DNA of 6,495 nt from VAZQ01 sp036555745 (GTDB lineage Bacteria; Pseudomonadota; Alphaproteobacteria; Rhizobiales; Xanthobacteraceae), in the NCBI GenBank assembly GCA_036555745.1, contig DATBKV010000313.1:1-6495 (forward strand), written 5' to 3'. Position numbers and translations under genes: made by a program. Position 1 is the stretch's first letter, and every line of letters starts with the position of its first letter. Under the pieces are notes generated by a model, which saw only the letters and a list, made by a program, of their open reading frames with translations, did not search any database and was not told where the DNA came from. Positions 4,815-6,495 of this stretch are shown here, one piece after another.

Positions 4815-6495
4815 CTACCCCCCACGGTTGATCTGTTCATCGGCTTCGCGTCTGCGCTGGTCGTCGACGGCTCGCGCCAATCGCGCGGAAAAATCGGTCA
4901 GCCACGTGCGGATGGGATCAGTGACACTTGGCAAGAGTAGCGCTTGGTCAACGTCGTCACGACATCGTTGGAAGTGCTCCGAGTAAGGGCCGCTGATTGT
5001 CTGACCCATCTGCTCAACGCGCAATTCCAAGTCACGCCGCAGCTGTACACTGGTCGGATATAGGTTCACAAGGCGAAAAGCGACTGGCCAGAAGCCGCTT
5101 CGACCACCCGTCAACGCTGGGCACACAGTTAGCGCCTCGGGCTCGCCGCATGCCGCGTAGTCGCCAAGCAAGGCGGCGTCGGCCTCAAGGTCGATGAGGT
5201 CGGGCAAGTACCAGTTGATTGTGTAGCTCGCATTTCTCTGGCTTCGGCTGGCATCAAGGACAGTCGCCAGCGCGCGGGCTCGATCGAACTGTGACAACTC
5301 GCGCCAGAAGGAGAGCCGCGGCCTCGACGCGAGAGGATCCCAGCGATGCCCGCTGCGTTCATCGAGGATCGTGGTGCGAAGCAAGGCAAAGGCGCGCTCA
5401 CGGTCGAGTGGTGCGAGTCGGGCCGCGAGATCGTCAGAGTAAAAGTCAGCAAGGTGCACATTTGCCGGTTGGTGAGCCTCAAGGTACTCCCAGGCAAGAT
5501 CAGCCAACGGACCTGCGGCCAGCGGCGTGTCGTGGACGCGGAGAAATACGAAATGCGGTATCTGCGAGCCCCCTGCAAAATCCGGACCGGCGATGAGACG
5601 AAGAACGCGCACGAGGTCATGTTCTGAAGCCTCCCTGAGCCACCTCGCGCCAAGCAATGGATCGAGCATTCTCTCGCCATCAATCCTGCCCGTCTGTATG
5701 AGCTCCATAATTCGGTTCCCGCCCTCATCGGGCGGGTCGATCTCCAGCGCCCCAAATAGGATCGCACGAGGGGTCGCGATCTCGGCTCCGGCGACCTCCG
5801 AGAAAAATCGTCGTCCACCGTCTTTGTCGCGCGAACACCAACCCAGAATATACGTGATAAACGCATTAACCCCGGCATCAGTCGCCGCAAGAGCGCGAAT
5901 GCGCGGTCGGAAGATCCCGTCAACATCCTCTCGACCAACTTGAAACCAGAATTTGCCGGCTTGTGCGGCACCGGAAGAGAGCCATTCAACAAGCGCGTCC
6001 GTCAGCAGCGAAGGTGTCTGGTGGGCCTCCCTTGCGAGGCGCGCTATCGCCTCATCTGCGACGGCGCGGGGATTAGGTGTGTTCTCCGGATCAAGTAGCC
6101 ATCCGCCAGCCCAAAGCTTTAGACGAACCGCGAAGCTGGCGCTCAGGAGACGATCAATCATTTCGGTAAGAGCGCTTATCGTCTCGCGCCTCTCGTCGGC
6201 GGCTGCTTCGTTGTTATCCTCTCGGACTGCGCGCCGTCCCCACATCATTGCATCCGCAAGGTCGGACACGTCGAACATGTCGGTTTGCGCGATCACGGCA
6301 TCCACGATCGTGCGCAGATGAGGAAGGCTATGTTGAATTTGACCGCGTAATACGAGGTCCATCAGCGCACGAGGCGCAAGGCGCGCCGCGATGCGGCGTA
6401 CGGAAACCCGCTCATCGTGAAGCGCAGCATTCATAAGAAGATCGATGCATCCGTCTTGGTAGCGGAAGACATCGCCCCATGTCATTTGCGGCCAC
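4815..6495 (-). CDS. C-terminal part of a large helix-rich protein of unknown function (5' end beyond window)
   Basis: A 559-residue open frame with stop TAG at 4817-4815. It is still open at the right edge (WPQ before the Met at 6485), so the gene is longer. I do not recognise the family. Numbering from that Met, the protein is soluble, almost wholly predicted helical and rich in Leu, Ala, Arg, Asp and Trp. Residues ~20-50 (ERVSVRRIAARLAPRALMDL) resemble a HEAT-type helix pair, and repeated helical segments continue to ~500. The end (505-556) is a long charged helix, WLTDFSARLARAVDDQRRRE followed by ADEQINRGG. There is no signal peptide, membrane segment, Walker A, zinc cluster or recognisable nuclease motif in this part. 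Such C-terminal helical arrays are often sensor or scaffold halves of large multidomain proteins, including STAND-type NTPases, but any N-terminal effector would lie outside. Base composition is lower in GC in places than the left genes. It converges with the remnant at 4647-4802. Confidence 0.75.
   Translation of the reverse strand, partial: WPQMTWGDVFRYQDGCIDLLMNAALHDERVSVRRIAARLAPRALMDLVLRGQIQHSLPHLRTIVDAVIAQTDMFDVSDLADAMMWGRRAVREDNNEAAADERRETISALTEMIDRLLSASFAVRLKLWAGGWLLDPENTPNPRAVADEAIARLAREAHQTPSLLTDALVEWLSSGAAQAGKFWFQVGREDVDGIFRPRIRALAATDAGVNAFITYILGWCSRDKDGGRRFFSEVAGAEIATPRAILFGALEIDPPDEGGNRIMELIQTGRIDGERMLDPLLGARWLREASEHDLVRVLRLIAGPDFAGGSQIPHFVFLRVHDTPLAAGPLADLAWEYLEAHQPANVHLADFYSDDLAARLAPLDRERAFALLRTTILDERSGHRWDPLASRPRLSFWRELSQFDRARALATVLDASRSQRNASYTINWYLPDLIDLEADAALLGDYAACGEPEALTVCPALTGGRSGFWPVAFRLVNLYPTSVQLRRDLELRVEQMGQTISGPYSEHFQRCRDDVDQALLLPSVTDPIRTWLTDFSARLARAVDDQRRREADEQINRGG

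Noticed and set aside
5129..5992. A 287-codon minus-strand open frame inside the unknown large gene.
   Set aside because: It is in a different frame of the same strand as the longer 4815-6495 frame. Its Ser/Arg-rich composition with many rare-looking runs fits a shadow; the longer frame has the more protein-like pattern of hydrophobic and charged residues.
1..6495. CRISPR arrays, insertion sequences, rRNA genes or riboswitches.
   Set aside because: No regularly spaced repeats, transposase motifs, terminal inverted repeats, rRNA segments or recognisable aptamer cores were seen; the only tandem repeat is the two-copy 16-bp unit at 4490-4525.

Overview
The window reads as a piece of alphaproteobacterial chromosome, most likely from the Hyphomicrobiales (Rhizobiales; Bradyrhizobium, Rhodopseudomonas or Xanthobacteraceae-like). 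Four things point there: strong GC bias over the first 4.6 kb, an NDUFS4-type complex I accessory subunit (a family of alphaproteobacteria and mitochondria), a cold-shock protein with two CSDs, and a promoter close to the rhizobial CTTGAC-N17-CTATAT consensus in front of a tRNA gene. The assignment to order is an inference from gene content; nothing in the window fixes the genus.

Layout, left to right. Positions 1-1239 (+) hold most of a proton-dependent oligopeptide (POT/PTR2) transporter whose N-terminus is cut off by the window edge. It converges on a minus-strand block. In transcription order on the minus strand this block is: a Sir2-type NAD-dependent deacylase (3938-3174), a tandem cold-shock-domain protein (3013-2408), an exported DUF192 protein (2269-1802), tRNA-Pro(UGG) (1735-1659) and the NDUFS4-like complex I subunit (1631-1326). 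The sirtuin is transcribed divergently from gloA (3990-4445, +), a glyoxalase I with all four metal ligands present. Downstream of gloA come a 10-bp perfect inverted repeat, a 16-bp tandem repeat, and then tRNA-Glu(UUC) (4569-4644, +) with its promoter.

After tRNA-Glu the character changes. The DNA is patchily less GC-rich, there is an apparent 3' remnant of a plus-strand coding region (to 4802), and 4815-6495 (minus) is the C-terminal ~560 residues of a large, helix-rich protein that I do not recognise and that runs off the right edge. A tRNA 3' end next to a gene remnant and an unfamiliar large gene is the usual look of a core/accessory boundary (a tRNA-integrated island). No integrase, att duplication or other diagnostic mobile gene lies inside the window, so this remains a hypothesis.

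The left 4.6 kb is ordinary core-genome content: peptide uptake, respiratory-chain assembly, methylglyoxal detoxification, protein deacylation, RNA chaperoning and two tRNAs. The genes do not form a single pathway. The part most worth following up is the unknown gene at the right edge and its upstream neighbours, which are outside this window.
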